In this document: one piece after another, positions 54,998-64,000 of the stretch
Numbering within the stretch: position 1 is the stretch's first letter
Layout of the letters: every line of letters starts with the position of its first letter
Origin: Gammaproteobacteria bacterium
GTDB taxonomy: Bacteria > Pseudomonadota > Gammaproteobacteria > Steroidobacterales > Steroidobacteraceae
DNA length: 64,000 nucleotides
NCBI GenBank assembly: GCA_018970145.1
Contig: JAGWWY010000005.1
Coordinates: forward strand, 1-64,000
Direction of reading: 5' to 3'
Program-made: the position numbers and the translations under genes
Notes under the pieces: generated by a model
Seen by the model: only the letters and a program-made list of their open reading frames with translations
Database searches by the model: none
What the model was told of the DNA's origin: nothing

Positions 54998-56321
54998 GTC
55001 GCGCGTAAGGGTTTTTGTCGGTTCGATATTCGATCGCCACCGGCGAGGCGAACAAATCGAACTCGCGTCGGAAGACGTTGGCGAGATAACGCGTGTAAGC
55101 CTCGGGTACGTGCGCAGTTTGATTGCCGTGGATGATGATACGCGGCGGGTTACGACCGCCTTGGTGCGCATAGCGCAACTTGATGCGACGACCCCGTACC
55201 ATCGGTGGTTGGTGCTGCACCATCGCTCTCTCGAGCGTCTTGGAGAGCTTCGGCGTCGGAATTTCGGTCATCGCGGCGTCGTAGGCCTTGATGGTGGCGA
55301 CGACGAGTTCGCCGACACCTGTGCCATGTCGAGCCGAAATGAAATGCACCGGCGCGTAAGGAACGAAGTCGAGCTTGAATTCCAGTTGCCGACGTATCTC
55401 ATCGCGCTGCTCGACCGGAATGCCGTCCCATTTGTTCACGGCGATGATGAGCGCACGACCGCGATTCAAGGCGAGCCCGAGTACATTCGCATCCTGCTCA
55501 CCGATGGTGTCATGCGCGTCGACGACGAAGATCACGACGTGCGCAGTATCGATCGCCTGCAGCGTGCGCGCGACGCTCGCCTTCTCAATGAAATCCTCGA
55601 CCTTCCCCCGGCGACGAACGCCCGCGGTATCGATCAAAGTAAACTCGCGTCCGTCGCGTGCGAACGGCACGAAGATGCTATCGCGCGTCGTACCGGGCAT
55701 ATCGCTCGCGATAACGCGCTCTTCACCAATGAGGCGATTGACGAGCGTCGACTTACCGACGTTCGGCCTGCCGATGATGGCGATACGAATTCGACCATCA
55801 TTTGGATTCGAGCTGCGCTCGATGGCCTCCGGATCAAAATCCGCAAGCACATGATCCATGAGCTCGCGACAACCATCGCCGTGCGCCGAGGCGATGGCAA
55901 TCGGATCGCCTAAGCCGAGTGAATGAAAATCGGCGGCGGCAGTAGAGGGATCGAGACCCTCGGCCTTATTGACCGCGAGCACCACCTTCTTGCCGGAACG
56001 ACGCAGCTCGCTCGTGACCCAATAATCTTGGGGTGTGAGACCCGTGCGTGCATCGGCCAAGAAAACCAACACATCGGCTTCGGCTACGGCGCGCTCGGTC
56101 TGTAAGCGCATCGGCGTTTCGATACCCGAAGGCTGTTCGACCAATCCACCGGTATCGACGACGACATAGGGAACGGGACCCAATTTCCCGTAACCGTACT
56201 GACGATCACGCGTTACGCCGGGCAGGTCAGCCACGAGCGCATCGCGCGTGCCCGTCAAACGATTGAACAGCGTGGACTTGCCAACGTTGGGACGCCCCAC
56301 GAGCACGATTACCGGCAACAT
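54924..56321 (-). CDS. der: Ribosome biogenesis GTPase Der (EngA)
   Basis: A double-GTPase that acts in 50S subunit assembly. The 465-residue protein has two G domains with P-loops GRPNVGKSTLFNRL (near residue 8) and GRPNVGKSTLVNRL (near 185), switch motifs DLPGVTRD and DTAGVRRRG, base-recognition NKAE and NKWD, and a C-terminal KH-like domain (LKYAHQ-like segment LRYAHQGGRNPPRIIIHG). End of the ndk-to-der leftward run; der follows bamB after 19 bases. Confidence 0.95.
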   Translation of the reverse strand: MLPVIVLVGRPNVGKSTLFNRLTGTRDALVADLPGVTRDRQYGYGKLGPVPYVVVDTGGLVEQPSGIETPMRLQTERAVAEADVLVFLADARTGLTPQDYWVTSELRRSGKKVVLAVNKAEGLDPSTAAADFHSLGLGDPIAIASAHGDGCRELMDHVLADFDPEAIERSSNPNDGRIRIAIIGRPNVGKSTLVNRLIGEERVIASDMPGTTRDSIFVPFARDGREFTLIDTAGVRRRGKVEDFIEKASVARTLQAIDTAHVVIFVVDAHDTIGEQDANVLGLALNRGRALIIAVNKWDGIPVEQRDEIRRQLEFKLDFVPYAPVHFISARHGTGVGELVVATIKAYDAAMTEIPTPKLSKTLERAMVQHQPPMVRGRRIKLRYAHQGGRNPPRIIIHGNQTAHVPEAYTRYLANVFRREFDLFASPVAIEYRTDKNPYARPNERPQRATRSQIREKARGRRTRD

Positions 56322-56340
56322 GCTCGCAGCTCCTGAAAAA

Positions 56341-57501
56341 TCAGCCGCGCGGACGGAAGGCCGTCACACGGCCCTCGTCATCCTGCAGCACGACGAGATC
56401 ACCGGCACGTACCGGCGGATTGCTGACGCGAGCGCCAGCCTGTGAGCGGGCGACGAAAGCTCCACTTGCAGCGTCCAACCAGTGCACATACCCCTCGAAA
56501 TCCGCGACGGCTACGTACGCGCCGATCGCCACAGGAGCCGACAAACCGCGCAAGCGCAGCCCAGCTTGCCGCCACACTTCGACACCGGAACGACGTCGCA
56601 GCGCGACCACCTCGCCGGTCACCGTGCTCACGTAGACCGATTCCTCATCGACGTCGAGACCGCGATGGCTCGACAGCTCGCGCGACCACCAAGACTGCCC
56701 CGAATCGAGGGCTAACATCGCGACTCGGCCTTGAAACCCAGCTACGAAGACATCGACTCCAGATACTTTGACCGCCGCGTCGATATCGACCATGCGCTCG
56801 AGCTCCGTGCGACCACTCGGCGCCGAGACGAGCTGCTCCCAAAGCACTTCGCCGTTACGAGTCTCTGCGGCGATCACACGTCCGTTGTCAAAACCGCAGA
56901 TCGCAGCATTACCTGCGACGACGGGCGCCGCAGCGCCACGCAGCGTGAGTCGTGGAATCTGCTGCTCTTCGCGCCACAAAGTTTTGCCATTTTCACGCGA
57001 CAATCCCAGCAGCACGCCCGCAACGGTACGGACAATCACAGCATCAGAGGCAATCGCAGGAGCTGATAGCACTTCACCGCCCACCGACACGGTCCACAGT
57101 GTCGAACCGGTCGTCTGGTCGAGTGCGATCAACTCGCCATTGGCAGAGCCCACCGCGACGATGCCGAATCCGGCGCCGGGACCACCCGTCAACTCGGAAC
57201 GAGTACGCGCGCGCCACAGCGTTTTCCCGCTGGCTTGCGAGATCGCCAGCACATCGCCCTCGCGACCCGCCGCATAGACCACCTCGCCATCGACGGCAGG
57301 TGCGAGCCCTGCTCGCATGACAGGATCGCCGCCACCGATAGAGACACTCCAGACTCGATCGACATTGAGACTCGACTTGAAGTCGACCAGCTCAGCCGGT
57401 GGTTCGATATCTTTGTCCTTGTCGCAACCGGCAAGGAGACCAAAAACTCCGAGCGCCACGGCCACCCAGAAATCACGCGAACTGAGCTTGAAACGAATCA
57501 T
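56341..57501 (-). CDS. bamB: Outer-membrane protein assembly factor BamB
   Basis: A lipoprotein of the BAM complex that inserts beta-barrels into the outer membrane. The 386-residue protein has a signal peptide with lipobox LLAGC and then eight beta-propeller blades of PQQ-like repeats (for example GEVVYAAGREGDVLAISQASGKTLWRAR; SANGELIALDQTTGSTLWTVSV; GRVIAAETRNGEVLWEQ). The frame opens at 57522, but the ATG at 57501 with GGAG upstream matches BamB. Fits the order yfgM-bamB-der. Confidence 0.93.
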   Translation of the reverse strand: MIRFKLSSRDFWVAVALGVFGLLAGCDKDKDIEPPAELVDFKSSLNVDRVWSVSIGGGDPVMRAGLAPAVDGEVVYAAGREGDVLAISQASGKTLWRARTRSELTGGPGAGFGIVAVGSANGELIALDQTTGSTLWTVSVGGEVLSAPAIASDAVIVRTVAGVLLGLSRENGKTLWREEQQIPRLTLRGAAAPVVAGNAAICGFDNGRVIAAETRNGEVLWEQLVSAPSGRTELERMVDIDAAVKVSGVDVFVAGFQGRVAMLALDSGQSWWSRELSSHRGLDVDEESVYVSTVTGEVVALRRRSGVEVWRQAGLRLRGLSAPVAIGAYVAVADFEGYVHWLDAASGAFVARSQAGARVSNPPVRAGDLVVLQDDEGRVTAFRPRG

Positions 57502-57518
57502 GCAAATTCTCCGGCCCC

Positions 57519-58193
57519 TCACGGACCTTTGGGCGCCTCGATGCCATCGGCCTCGGCATCGGCAATCTTCAAACGCAAACCTTCAAGGTCGACCGTAGCC
57601 GGCTTGGTGGGATCACTCGACCCAGCCTCCGCTTTCCGCCACGCCGCAAGCGCCCCGGCGCGATCACCTTTGACATGCAACGCATCGCCGCGAACGTCGT
57701 CGAAGCGCGCCGCGAATGCACCTGGCTCGACTGCACTGAGCGTCGCGAGCGCCGCATCAGCATTACCCTGCGCGATTTGCACGCGAGCCAACCGAACCCG
57801 TGCCACCAACTGCAACTGCGGATCATCAGAACCCTTCATCACGCGCTCTAAGCGCGTTGCCGCTTCGCCTAATTCGTTGGCCTCAACCTGCACGCGCGCG
57901 GCCAGCAGATCCGCTTGATCGGCGTAGGCCGACGAGGCGTATTCGGCACGCAACGCTTCGACCGCTTTCAGTGCGTCTGCGCGTTCGTTCTTCTCTAGCG
58001 TGTCGATGATGCGCTGATACGATTCACTCGCTTCGACGTGACGACGCTCGATACGCGCTTCCCACCAACGCCAACCGGCCAGGGCGCCCAACCCGAGCAC
58101 CACGCCCGCGACCAGCCACGGTCCGTTCTCGCGGATCCAGCGTTTGACCCGCTCCCACTGTTCTTCTTCGTTGTAATAATCGTCATCGATCAC
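57519..58193 (-). CDS. yfgM: YfgM family inner-membrane TPR protein
   Basis: An inner-membrane protein with a periplasmic tetratricopeptide domain that works with PpiD at the Sec translocon. The 224-residue product has a cytosolic N-terminus (DDDYYNEEEQWERVKRWI), one membrane helix (WLVAGVVLGLGALAGWRWW, about residues 26-44) and TPR-like helices to the end. The GTG at 58193 is chosen over the earlier ATG at 58220 because GGAG lies 8 bases before it and it clears the hisS stop by 5 bases. Confidence 0.9.
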   Translation of the reverse strand: MIDDDYYNEEEQWERVKRWIRENGPWLVAGVVLGLGALAGWRWWEARIERRHVEASESYQRIIDTLEKNERADALKAVEALRAEYASSAYADQADLLAARVQVEANELGEAATRLERVMKGSDDPQLQLVARVRLARVQIAQGNADAALATLSAVEPGAFAARFDDVRGDALHVKGDRAGALAAWRKAEAGSSDPTKPATVDLEGLRLKIADAEADGIEAPKGP

Positions 58194-58198
58194 GTGCT

Positions 58199-59485
58199 TT
58201 ACTCCTGACGTGAAAACCACTGACCCACGGTCTCAACCGCAGTCGTCAAAGAAATTTCGGTAGCCTCACCAGCACCTTCGCGCAGCGGCTTCATCTGCAC
58301 GACGCCACGCGCCAACTCGTTCTCACCGAGGACCAGCGCGAGCGCGGCACCACTGCGGTCAGCACGACGAAACTGGGCTTTGAAATTGCCGCCACCGAGA
58401 TTGGTGTCGATCCGACGCCCCGGCATCGCACTACGCAACGCATCGGCAAGACGAAAGGACTCGCGCACCGCGGCCGCACCTTGGGCCACGAGATACACAT
58501 CGGCCAACGCCGCCTTGGGTGCGGTCTCTGCTTGCTCGAGCAGCGCCACCACCCGCTCGACACCCATCGCAAAACCGATCGCAGGCGTTGCCTCGCCACC
58601 GAGTTGCGAGATAAGGCCGTCGTAGCGACCGCCCGAGCAAACGGCATCCTGTGCGCCGAGCGCATCCGTCACCCACTCGAAAACGGTACGCGAGTAGTAG
58701 TCGAGGCCGCGTACGAGCCGCGGGTTGACCGCATAGGCGATTCCGAGCGCATCGAGCATCGCACGCAACTCGGCGAAGTGATCCTTGGACTCGGCATCGA
58801 GGTAGTCCGGCAAGATCGGTGCCTTAGCGATCATCGATTGCATCGTCGGATTCTTGCTGTCGAGAATACGTAGCGGATTACCCTCAAGTCGACGACAACT
58901 GTCTTCGTCGAGCGTGTCGTAGTGCGACCGGAAATAGTCGGTAAGCTCTGCTCGATAAGCACGACGCGAATCTGCCGTACCCAAAGAATTGATTTGCAGT
59001 GTGACCCGGGTGATCCCGAGACGCTGCCAGAAGGCGTTCGAGAGCGCGATCAGTTCGGCATCGATATCAGGGCCAGCAAAGCCGATCGCCTCAACGTCGA
59101 TCTGATGGAATTGCCGAAAACGACCCTTCTGAGGCTTTTCGTGCCGAAACATCGGGCCCACGCACCACAATTTGTGACGTGCGCCGCGCAGCATGCCGTT
59201 GGAAATAGCGGCGCGAACCATGCCCGCTGTTGCCTCGGGACGCAGCGTGAGTCGCTCGCCGCCTTTATCCTCGAAGCTATACATCTCTTTTTCAACAACG
59301 TCGGTGTATTCGCCGATCGCGCGCTTGAACAGATCCGTCTGCTCCACCACGGGCACGCGCATTTCCTCGAAGGCGTAAGCGTGCAATAAATCGCGCGCAG
59401 TCGCCTCGAGAAACTGCCAGCGTGCGATCTCGGTCGGCAGCACATCGTTCATGCCCTTGACGGGCTGGATCATCGAAGCAGTCAT
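58199..59485 (-). CDS. hisS: Histidyl-tRNA synthetase
   Basis: Charges tRNA-His with histidine; a class II synthetase of 428 residues. It has the N-terminal PVKGMNDVLP, motif 2 (FRHEKPQKGRFRQFHQID), the HisA/HisB boxes LVRGLDYYSRTVFEW and GGRYDGLISQLGG, and a C-terminal anticodon-binding domain (GANLGGGNFKAQFRRA-like segment). The ATG at 59485 overlaps the rodZ stop by ATGA. In most relatives ispG lies between rodZ and hisS; it is absent here. Confidence 0.96.
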   Translation of the reverse strand: MTASMIQPVKGMNDVLPTEIARWQFLEATARDLLHAYAFEEMRVPVVEQTDLFKRAIGEYTDVVEKEMYSFEDKGGERLTLRPEATAGMVRAAISNGMLRGARHKLWCVGPMFRHEKPQKGRFRQFHQIDVEAIGFAGPDIDAELIALSNAFWQRLGITRVTLQINSLGTADSRRAYRAELTDYFRSHYDTLDEDSCRRLEGNPLRILDSKNPTMQSMIAKAPILPDYLDAESKDHFAELRAMLDALGIAYAVNPRLVRGLDYYSRTVFEWVTDALGAQDAVCSGGRYDGLISQLGGEATPAIGFAMGVERVVALLEQAETAPKAALADVYLVAQGAAAVRESFRLADALRSAMPGRRIDTNLGGGNFKAQFRRADRSGAALALVLGENELARGVVQMKPLREGAGEATEISLTTAVETVGQWFSRQE

Positions 59486-60351
59486 GGATCAGTCGATCGG
59501 GTATTACGCGAGGCGGCACGTTGCACGTTGCCGTCAGCATCGATCGTAACGAAAGCGGTCGCGTTGTAAATGAAGGCGGCTGGTACCGTGATCGGACGAC
59601 CGTCGAGCTCGATCGCGACCGCAGCGGCGCGACCCAGCACGACGCTAAACGGTGCCTCGCCACGGAGCGCAAGCGGGGTACCGGCAGCCGCGTTACCGTA
59701 ATAACGACGAACTTTACTCGCGTCGTAGACCTCGATCCATGACGACTGACGCGGCACGAGCCGCAGCACGGCAACACGGTCGGAAACGGGGTTGGTGGTG
59801 GTGAGAGGCGCCGGCGCCACATCCAACGTGGCCGCCGGTGCCGATGCAGTTTCAGGCGCGGCGGCTAACGTGGCCGCCGGTGCCGATGCAGGCGCAAGTG
59901 AGGTGGCAGGCGTAGTTACCGGCGCCGCAACCGGTGCGGGTGCCGGCGCTGCGGCCACCGGCGCGTTGGCCGAATCCCAACGCAAAATCAACCAAGCGGC
60001 CACCGCGATGATCGCACTGATGCCAGCCACCGTGGCGCGACGCATCCACGCTTTGGGATCGACTGCGCGCGGCGGTACGCGCGGGATGCGCGCCAGATCC
60101 GGTTCGGCAAGTTTCTCGGCACGCAGCGTCGCCCATGCGCTCAACAGTTGTTCCGTCGGAGCGCCAAGGAAATCAGCGTAGCGCCGCAAGTGCCCCTGCG
60201 CGAACACCGGCGCGCCCAGTTCTTCGAATCGATCGGCCTCGAGTGCGCGCAGCAGCGCTTCATCGCAGTGCAGCTGCGTCGCCGCCTCGGCGAGAGTCAC
60301 GCCCTTGGCCGCACGTGCCGTCGAGAGCAGTGTGCCGATTGAATCGCTCAC
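59482..60351 (-). CDS. rodZ: RodZ-like cell-shape protein with helix-turn-helix
   Basis: A membrane protein that links MreB to the peptidoglycan elongation machinery. The 289-residue protein has an N-terminal helix-turn-helix ([20 protein letters not shown]; residues about 8-70), a single membrane helix ([18 protein letters not shown]), a long Ala/Pro-rich periplasmic linker with an internal DNA repeat, and a C-terminal DUF4115 beta domain ([37 protein letters not shown]). Coupled by ATGA overlaps to rlmN upstream and hisS downstream. Confidence 0.92.
   Translation of the reverse strand: MSDSIGTLLSTARAAKGVTLAEAATQLHCDEALLRALEADRFEELGAPVFAQGHLRRYADFLGAPTEQLLSAWATLRAEKLAEPDLARIPRVPPRAVDPKAWMRRATVAGISAIIAVAAWLILRWDSANAPVAAAPAPAPVAAPVTTPATSLAPASAPAATLAAAPETASAPAATLDVAPAPLTTTNPVSDRVAVLRLVPRQSSWIEVYDASKVRRYYGNAAAGTPLALRGEAPFSVVLGRAAAVAIELDGRPITVPAAFIYNATAFVTIDADGNVQRAASRNTRSTDP
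59825..59891. repeat. 25-bp direct repeat in the rodZ linker
   Basis: A 25-base sequence beginning AACGTGGCCGCCGGTG occurs at 59825-59849 and again at 59867-59891, offset by 42 bases. The offset is a multiple of three and the unit lies in the Ala/Pro-rich linker, so expansion would only lengthen the periplasmic tether. Confidence 0.85.
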
Positions 60352-61469
60352 GAAGAGAGTCCTGCTGCCATCGCACCTGAGAGCTTGTCACCTAAGCGAA
60401 CTCGCGTGCGATCGTTCACCCTGCCCGCCAACTGACCACAGGCCGCATCGATGTCGTCACCGCGCGTGCGCCGAATGGTCGCCAATACCCCACGCTGGAT
60501 CAGCTCATCACGAAAACGCGTAATCACCGGCATCGGCGATCGACGGTAGCTCGTACCCGGAAATGGGTTGAACGGAATCAGGTTGAGCTTGGCAGGCCGC
60601 CCCTTGAACATCTTGGCGAGTGCCCGTGCATGCTCGAGTTGATCGTTCACGCCATCGAGCATCACGTATTCGAAGGTCACGCTGCGACCGTTCTGCTCAT
60701 CGATGTAGTGCCAGCAGGCCTCGAGCAACTCGGCGATCGGATGTTTACGATTGATCGGTACGAGCTCGTTACGCAGCGCGTCGTTCGGCGCATGCAGGGA
60801 GACCGCGAGCGCACAATTCACCTCTTCGGCGAGCTTGTACATCTGTGGCACGAGGCCCGAGGTCGACAACGTGACGCGACGGCGCGAAATGTCGAAGCCG
60901 AGATCATCAAGCAGGATGCGGATCGCAGGCACGACATTGCGAAAATTCGCGAGCGGCTCGCCCATCCCCATGAAGACGACGTTGGTGATGCGTCGATCGC
61001 CGCCAGGTTCGAAACCGAGTTCGCGATTCGCCAGCCACACCTGACCCACAATCTCGCCGGTCGAAAGATTACGGTTGAAGCCCTGCTGCGCCGTCGAACA
61101 AAAAGAACAGTCGAGTGCGCAACCAACCTGCGAGGAAATGCAGAGTGTGCCGCGATCGACCTCCGGGATGAAAACCATCTCGAAAGCCTGCGCGCTATCG
61201 GCGCGCAGCAGCCACTTTCGCGTTCCGTCAGCCGAGTCATGCCGCGAGACGATCTCAGGCACACGAATTTCGGCGCAGCCTTGCAATTGCACACGGAAAT
61301 CTTTGGCTAGATCTGTCATGCAGGCGAAGTCGCCCTCCGCGCGCTTGTACATCCAGCTCATCAGCTGGCGCGCGCGGAAGGGCTTGTTGCCGAGGCCGCC
61401 CACGAACGACTCCAACTCGGCTCTCTCGAGTCCGAGCAAATTCGTTCGCGCGATGGCAGCTTCGGTCAT
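60348..61469 (-). CDS. rlmN: Dual-specificity RNA methyltransferase RlmN
   Basis: A radical-SAM enzyme that methylates C2 of A2503 in 23S rRNA and A37 in some tRNAs. The 373-residue protein has the iron-sulfur triad Cys117, Cys121 and Cys124 (CALDCSFC), Cys110 beside it, and the C-terminal methyl-carrying Cys344 (DAACGQLAG). [13 protein letters not shown] and [12 protein letters not shown] are typical. It belongs to the ndk-rlmN-rodZ order. Confidence 0.96.
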   Translation of the reverse strand: MTEAAIARTNLLGLERAELESFVGGLGNKPFRARQLMSWMYKRAEGDFACMTDLAKDFRVQLQGCAEIRVPEIVSRHDSADGTRKWLLRADSAQAFEMVFIPEVDRGTLCISSQVGCALDCSFCSTAQQGFNRNLSTGEIVGQVWLANRELGFEPGGDRRITNVVFMGMGEPLANFRNVVPAIRILLDDLGFDISRRRVTLSTSGLVPQMYKLAEEVNCALAVSLHAPNDALRNELVPINRKHPIAELLEACWHYIDEQNGRSVTFEYVMLDGVNDQLEHARALAKMFKGRPAKLNLIPFNPFPGTSYRRSPMPVITRFRDELIQRGVLATIRRTRGDDIDAACGQLAGRVNDRTRVRLGDKLSGAMAAGLSS

Positions 61470-61487
61470 GACGTCGATCGCGAGCGA

Positions 61488-61916
61488 TCAGCCGCGCGGG
61501 CAAATCTCGATGCCGCGGAAGAAGTAGGCGATTTCCTGAGCGGCCGTATCCGGACCATCGGAGCCGTGGACGGTGTTCGCCTCAATGCTCTCGGCTAGGT
61601 CGGCGCGGATCGTGCCCGGTGCCGCCTTCTTCGGATCGGTGGCGCCCATGATCTCGCGGTTCTTCGCGATGGCGTTGTCGCCCTCGAGCACCTGCAACAC
61701 CACCGGGCCCGAGGTCATGTACTTCACGAGATCGTTGAAGAAGGGACGCTCGCGGTGAACGGCGTAGAATCCTTCCGCCTCGGACTTGGACAGATGCACC
61801 ATGCGAGCAGCGACGATCTTGAGACCCGCCTGTTCGAAACGACGGTAGACCTCACCGATCAGGTTGCGGGCGACGCCGTCAGGTTTGACGATCGAAAAAG
61901 TGCGTTCCAAGGCCAT
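61488..61916 (-). CDS. ndk: Nucleoside diphosphate kinase
   Basis: Balances NTP pools by transferring the gamma phosphate through a phospho-histidine. The 142-residue protein has [26 protein letters not shown], and the active-site His in ENTVHGSDG (written here as [11 protein letters not shown]). The ATG at 61916 has AAGGA 9 bases upstream; the ATG nine bases earlier lacks spacing for any ribosome binding site. Followed by rlmN after 18 bases. Confidence 0.96.
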   Translation of the reverse strand: MALERTFSIVKPDGVARNLIGEVYRRFEQAGLKIVAARMVHLSKSEAEGFYAVHRERPFFNDLVKYMTSGPVVLQVLEGDNAIAKNREIMGATDPKKAAPGTIRADLAESIEANTVHGSDGPDTAAQEIAYFFRGIEICPRG

Positions 61917-62029
61917 GCGAGACATCCTTCAAGGTTTGTTGGGAGAAAAGGTAGCCTGATAGTGTACCCGCGAGGGCACTGCCCCGGCAACGCGAGGGAA
62001 CGCGCAAGTGACTGGATGGCAAGGTTTTT

Positions 62030-62353
62030 TTAAACGCTGAAGCTTTCTCCGCAACCACATTCGCCCTTGACGTTCGGGTTGCGGAACTTGAAGGCCTCGT
62101 TCAGGCCCTGCTTCACGAAGTCGATCTCGGTGCCGTCGATCAACGCAAGACTTGCGGGATCGACGAGCACCTTCACGCCGCGATCCTCGAAAATAAGGTC
62201 TTGAGGCTCGGTAGAGTCGGCGTAGTTGATGACGTAGGCAAAGCCCGAGCAGCCGGTTTTGCGCACCCCGAGTCGCAAACCAATACCTTGGCCGCGAGTC
62301 TCGAGAAAGGTCTTCACCCGATCCGCCGCCGCGGGCGTCAAGGAGATCGTCAT
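62030..62353 (-). CDS. iscA: Iron-sulfur cluster assembly protein IscA
   Basis: An A-type carrier that delivers Fe-S clusters to apoproteins. The 107-residue protein has the three conserved cysteines Cys35 (TGCSGF), Cys99 and Cys101 (GECGCGESF), and [11 protein letters not shown] is characteristic of IscA. Coupled by ATGA overlap to the cysteine desulfurase gene. The usual iscU, hscB, hscA and fdx are not here. Confidence 0.94.
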   Translation of the reverse strand: MTISLTPAAADRVKTFLETRGQGIGLRLGVRKTGCSGFAYVINYADSTEPQDLIFEDRGVKVLVDPASLALIDGTEIDFVKQGLNEAFKFRNPNVKGECGCGESFSV

Positions 62354-63885
62354 GGTCTGGTGTCACCTCGTGAGTGCTTTGATTCTAGCGCCTCTTTTGC
62401 GGCACGCCACGCATCTTCGACCCGAATCAATCGCCCGAGTTTCTCGATCGGCACCTGAAATTGCAAAGCCCACTGCGCCGGCGCACCCAGATCGGCGATT
62501 TCTGGCCTGTGCCCCAGCCACTGCCGCTCAAAAGCCTGCAGCACCCGCCACAGATCGGGGCAGGTAAAGGCTCTGAAACCGACCGCTGCGATTCGGCCGT
62601 GCGCATCGCACGCGAGGTAGCAGCGCACGCGCATCCCCTCGCGATAGGAGCCCGCCTCGCCGACCGCCCAGACGACGTCTGGGGCAAGCACCGCCGCGGG
62701 GACCGAGTCGGCATCGCGATCGCGCAACTGCAAGACGGCGCGACGAATCACCGTGGCCGCGAGCCTCGCCTGCTCGGTGGTGTTACCGCGACCGAACGCC
62801 ACCCGCAGCGTCGAGCGCGCCCACTCCACTGGCACGCCTTGAGCGCGTAAGACGTACGAGGGTTCGCCGGAGGCCGAGTCGCAAGCCGCGCCGCTGGAGA
62901 CGGCGATCTCAGGCAGCGCTGCCAGCAGACTCTCCCCTTCGACGCGCTCAAACGTCACGGATACCAAGCCCGGCAAGCGCCGCTCCGGGTGATCCTCCCG
63001 GTAATCATTGAAACGCACACCCGCGAGATCCGCGAGGTTGCGCTTGAACTCATGGACGAGCGAGGCCGCCTGTTCAGCATCGCGATGTAGTCGATTGGCA
63101 GCGAGACGCGCAGCCGCAGCGAAGCCCGTAATCTGATGGGTGGCCAAGGTGCCCGGACGAAGGCCGCGCTCGTGACCGCCCCCGTAAGTCAAAGGCTCAA
63201 GCCACGGCCTCGCACGAGCTGACACATACAGCGCACCGATACCCTTCGGGCCGTACATCTTGTGTGCCGACAGCGAGAGCAGATCGATATCGAGCGCATG
63301 GACATCGAGGGGCAGCTTGCCAACAGATTGCGCCGCATCCACGTGCAGTAAGACGCCTGCCTCGCGACACAGGCGCGCGATCGCGGCAATATCCTGCACG
63401 ATGCCCGTCTCGTTGTTGGCATGCATGATCGAGACCAATTGTGTGTCGCTGCGCAACGCGCGACGTAGCGCCTCGGGATCGATGAGCCCGTCGGCCTGCG
63501 GTTCGAGCCAGGTGATCTGCCAACCGCGTTTCTGCAAGTATTTGCAGGGATCGAGCACCGCTTTGTGCTCGATACGCGAGGTGATCAGATGCCGTCCGTG
63601 ATCGCCACGCCCACGCGCGATACCGAGAATGGCGAGGTTGTCGGACTCGGTCGCACCGGAGGTGAAGATCAACTCGCGCGGATCAGCACCGATCAAGGCT
63701 GCGATGTCGCTGCGCGCTTGCTCGATGAGATCAGCTGCGAGCTTGCCAAAATAATGCGTACTCGATGAGGGATTACCGATACCCCCATCGCCCGCGAGGC
63801 ACGCGCGCATAACCTCGATCACCTCGGGATCACAGGGCGTCGTTGAGGCGTGATCGAGAAAGATCGGTGCCGACGGGGATGTCAC
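62350..63885 (-). CDS. Cysteine desulfurase fused to a degenerate IscU-like domain
   Basis: A 511-residue fusion. Residues 1 to about 390 are an IscS-type PLP enzyme: [11 protein letters not shown] start, PLP-lysine in [15 protein letters not shown], and the sulfur-carrying Cys in [15 protein letters not shown]. Residues about 405-505 align with Isc[37 protein letters not shown] (Cys442 in the place of IscU Cys63), then [19 protein letters not shown] in the place of the IscU Cys106 segment. Two of the three IscU cluster ligands are missing. It starts with GTG and overlaps the trmJ stop (GTGA). Standard IscS proteins end near residue 400. Confidence 0.88.
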   Translation of the reverse strand: MTSPSAPIFLDHASTTPCDPEVIEVMRACLAGDGGIGNPSSSTHYFGKLAADLIEQARSDIAALIGADPRELIFTSGATESDNLAILGIARGRGDHGRHLITSRIEHKAVLDPCKYLQKRGWQITWLEPQADGLIDPEALRRALRSDTQLVSIMHANNETGIVQDIAAIARLCREAGVLLHVDAAQSVGKLPLDVHALDIDLLSLSAHKMYGPKGIGALYVSARARPWLEPLTYGGGHERGLRPGTLATHQITGFAAAARLAANRLHRDAEQAASLVHEFKRNLADLAGVRFNDYREDHPERRLPGLVSVTFERVEGESLLAALPEIAVSSGAACDSASGEPSYVLRAQGVPVEWARSTLRVAFGRGNTTEQARLAATVIRRAVLQLRDRDADSVPAAVLAPDVVWAVGEAGSYREGMRVRCYLACDAHGRIAAVGFRAFTCPDLWRVLQAFERQWLGHRPEIADLGAPAQWALQFQVPIEKLGRLIRVEDAWRAAKEALESKHSRGDTRP

Positions 63886-64000
63886 TCGCGTGGCCCCGCG
63901 TGGCGACGTTTATTCTGCACCGCCGTGAGAATGCCGCGCATGATATTGGCCTCGTTCTGATCGAGCTCGGCACGATTGATGAAGCGGCGAATGCGCTCCA
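63882..64000 (-). CDS. trmJ: tRNA (cytidine/uridine-2'-O-)-methyltransferase TrmJ, C-terminal fragment
   Basis: Only the last 39 residues are in the window; the rest lies beyond the right edge. The tail ERIRRFINRAELDQNEANIM followed by RGILTAVQNK matches the C-terminus of TrmJ, which methylates position 32 of several tRNAs. trmJ next to an isc gene is a familiar gammaproteobacterial order (trmJ-iscR-iscS), here without iscR. Overlaps the next gene by 4 bases. Confidence 0.82.
   Translation of the reverse strand, partial: ERIRRFINRAELDQNEANIMRGILTAVQNKRRHAGPRE

Overview
The window looks like a chromosomal segment of a GC-rich gammaproteobacterium, probably near the Xanthomonadales/Nevskiales (Steroidobacteraceae-like). 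Reasons: the ndk-rlmN-rodZ-hisS-yfgM-bamB-der order, an EpmB-type EF-P modification gene next to efp, a DUF1820 gene upstream of purL, parE-parC as an operon, a nrdR-ribD-ribE-ribBA-ribH-nusB-thiL string, and a very long TonB-dependent receptor of the kind common in environmental oligotrophs. The assignment is inference from gene content; no 16S or other taxonomic marker lies here.

Layout. 0-2.7 kb: galE, efp and epmB. 2.7-3.3 kb: a BrnT/BrnA toxin-antitoxin pair with a perfect operator-like palindrome, inserted between epmB and topoisomerase IV. 3.3-7.5 kb: parE-parC. 7.5-11.4 kb: xseB-ispA-dxs-folE2 (isoprenoid precursors and a zinc-independent GTP cyclohydrolase). 11.5-19.0 kb: a long, tightly overlapping leftward run, HDAC-like deacetylase, glyA, nrdR, ribD, ribE, ribBA, ribH, nusB, thiL, in which the RibA half of RibBA has lost its zinc ligands. 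19.0-20.7 kb: ettA. 20.7-30.4 kb: the main accessory region, with a small secreted protein, a TPR-sulfotransferase, a second sulfotransferase, two aspartyl/asparaginyl hydroxylase-type proteins (one with TPRs), a TPR-2OG-Fe(II) oxygenase and a 1000-residue TonB-dependent receptor. 30.5-34.9 kb: purL, a DUF1820 gene and tRNA-Ser(CGA). 35.0-38.2 kb: mltF, a MATE exporter and tadA. 38.2-42.7 kb: an OxyR-type box, ahpC, ahpF, an S41 lipoprotein protease and a small lipoprotein. 42.8-46.2 kb: a PQQ-type sugar dehydrogenase, an AAA ATPase with an iterated upstream motif, a membrane-anchored unknown and an XRE regulator.

46.2-52.7 kb is the guaBA region. An intact guaA is followed by about 2.5 kb carrying a FitA/VapC-type toxin-antitoxin pair and a class II Fic protein, and then by a second, diverged copy of the guaA 3' end that overlaps the start of a DUF1415 gene. 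This looks like an island inserted at the guaA 3' end that has lost its integrase. 52.7-64 kb is housekeeping: xseA, an M23 peptidase, and leftward trmJ (partial), a cysteine desulfurase fused to a degenerate IscU-like domain, iscA, ndk, rlmN, rodZ, hisS, yfgM, bamB and der. The usual ispG between rodZ and hisS is missing.

The best candidates for something undescribed are the hydroxylase/sulfotransferase/TonB-receptor locus (20.7-30.4 kb), which could hydroxylate and then sulfate a shared substrate, and the cysteine desulfurase-IscU fusion. No CRISPR array, prophage, rRNA, integrase or transposase was seen.
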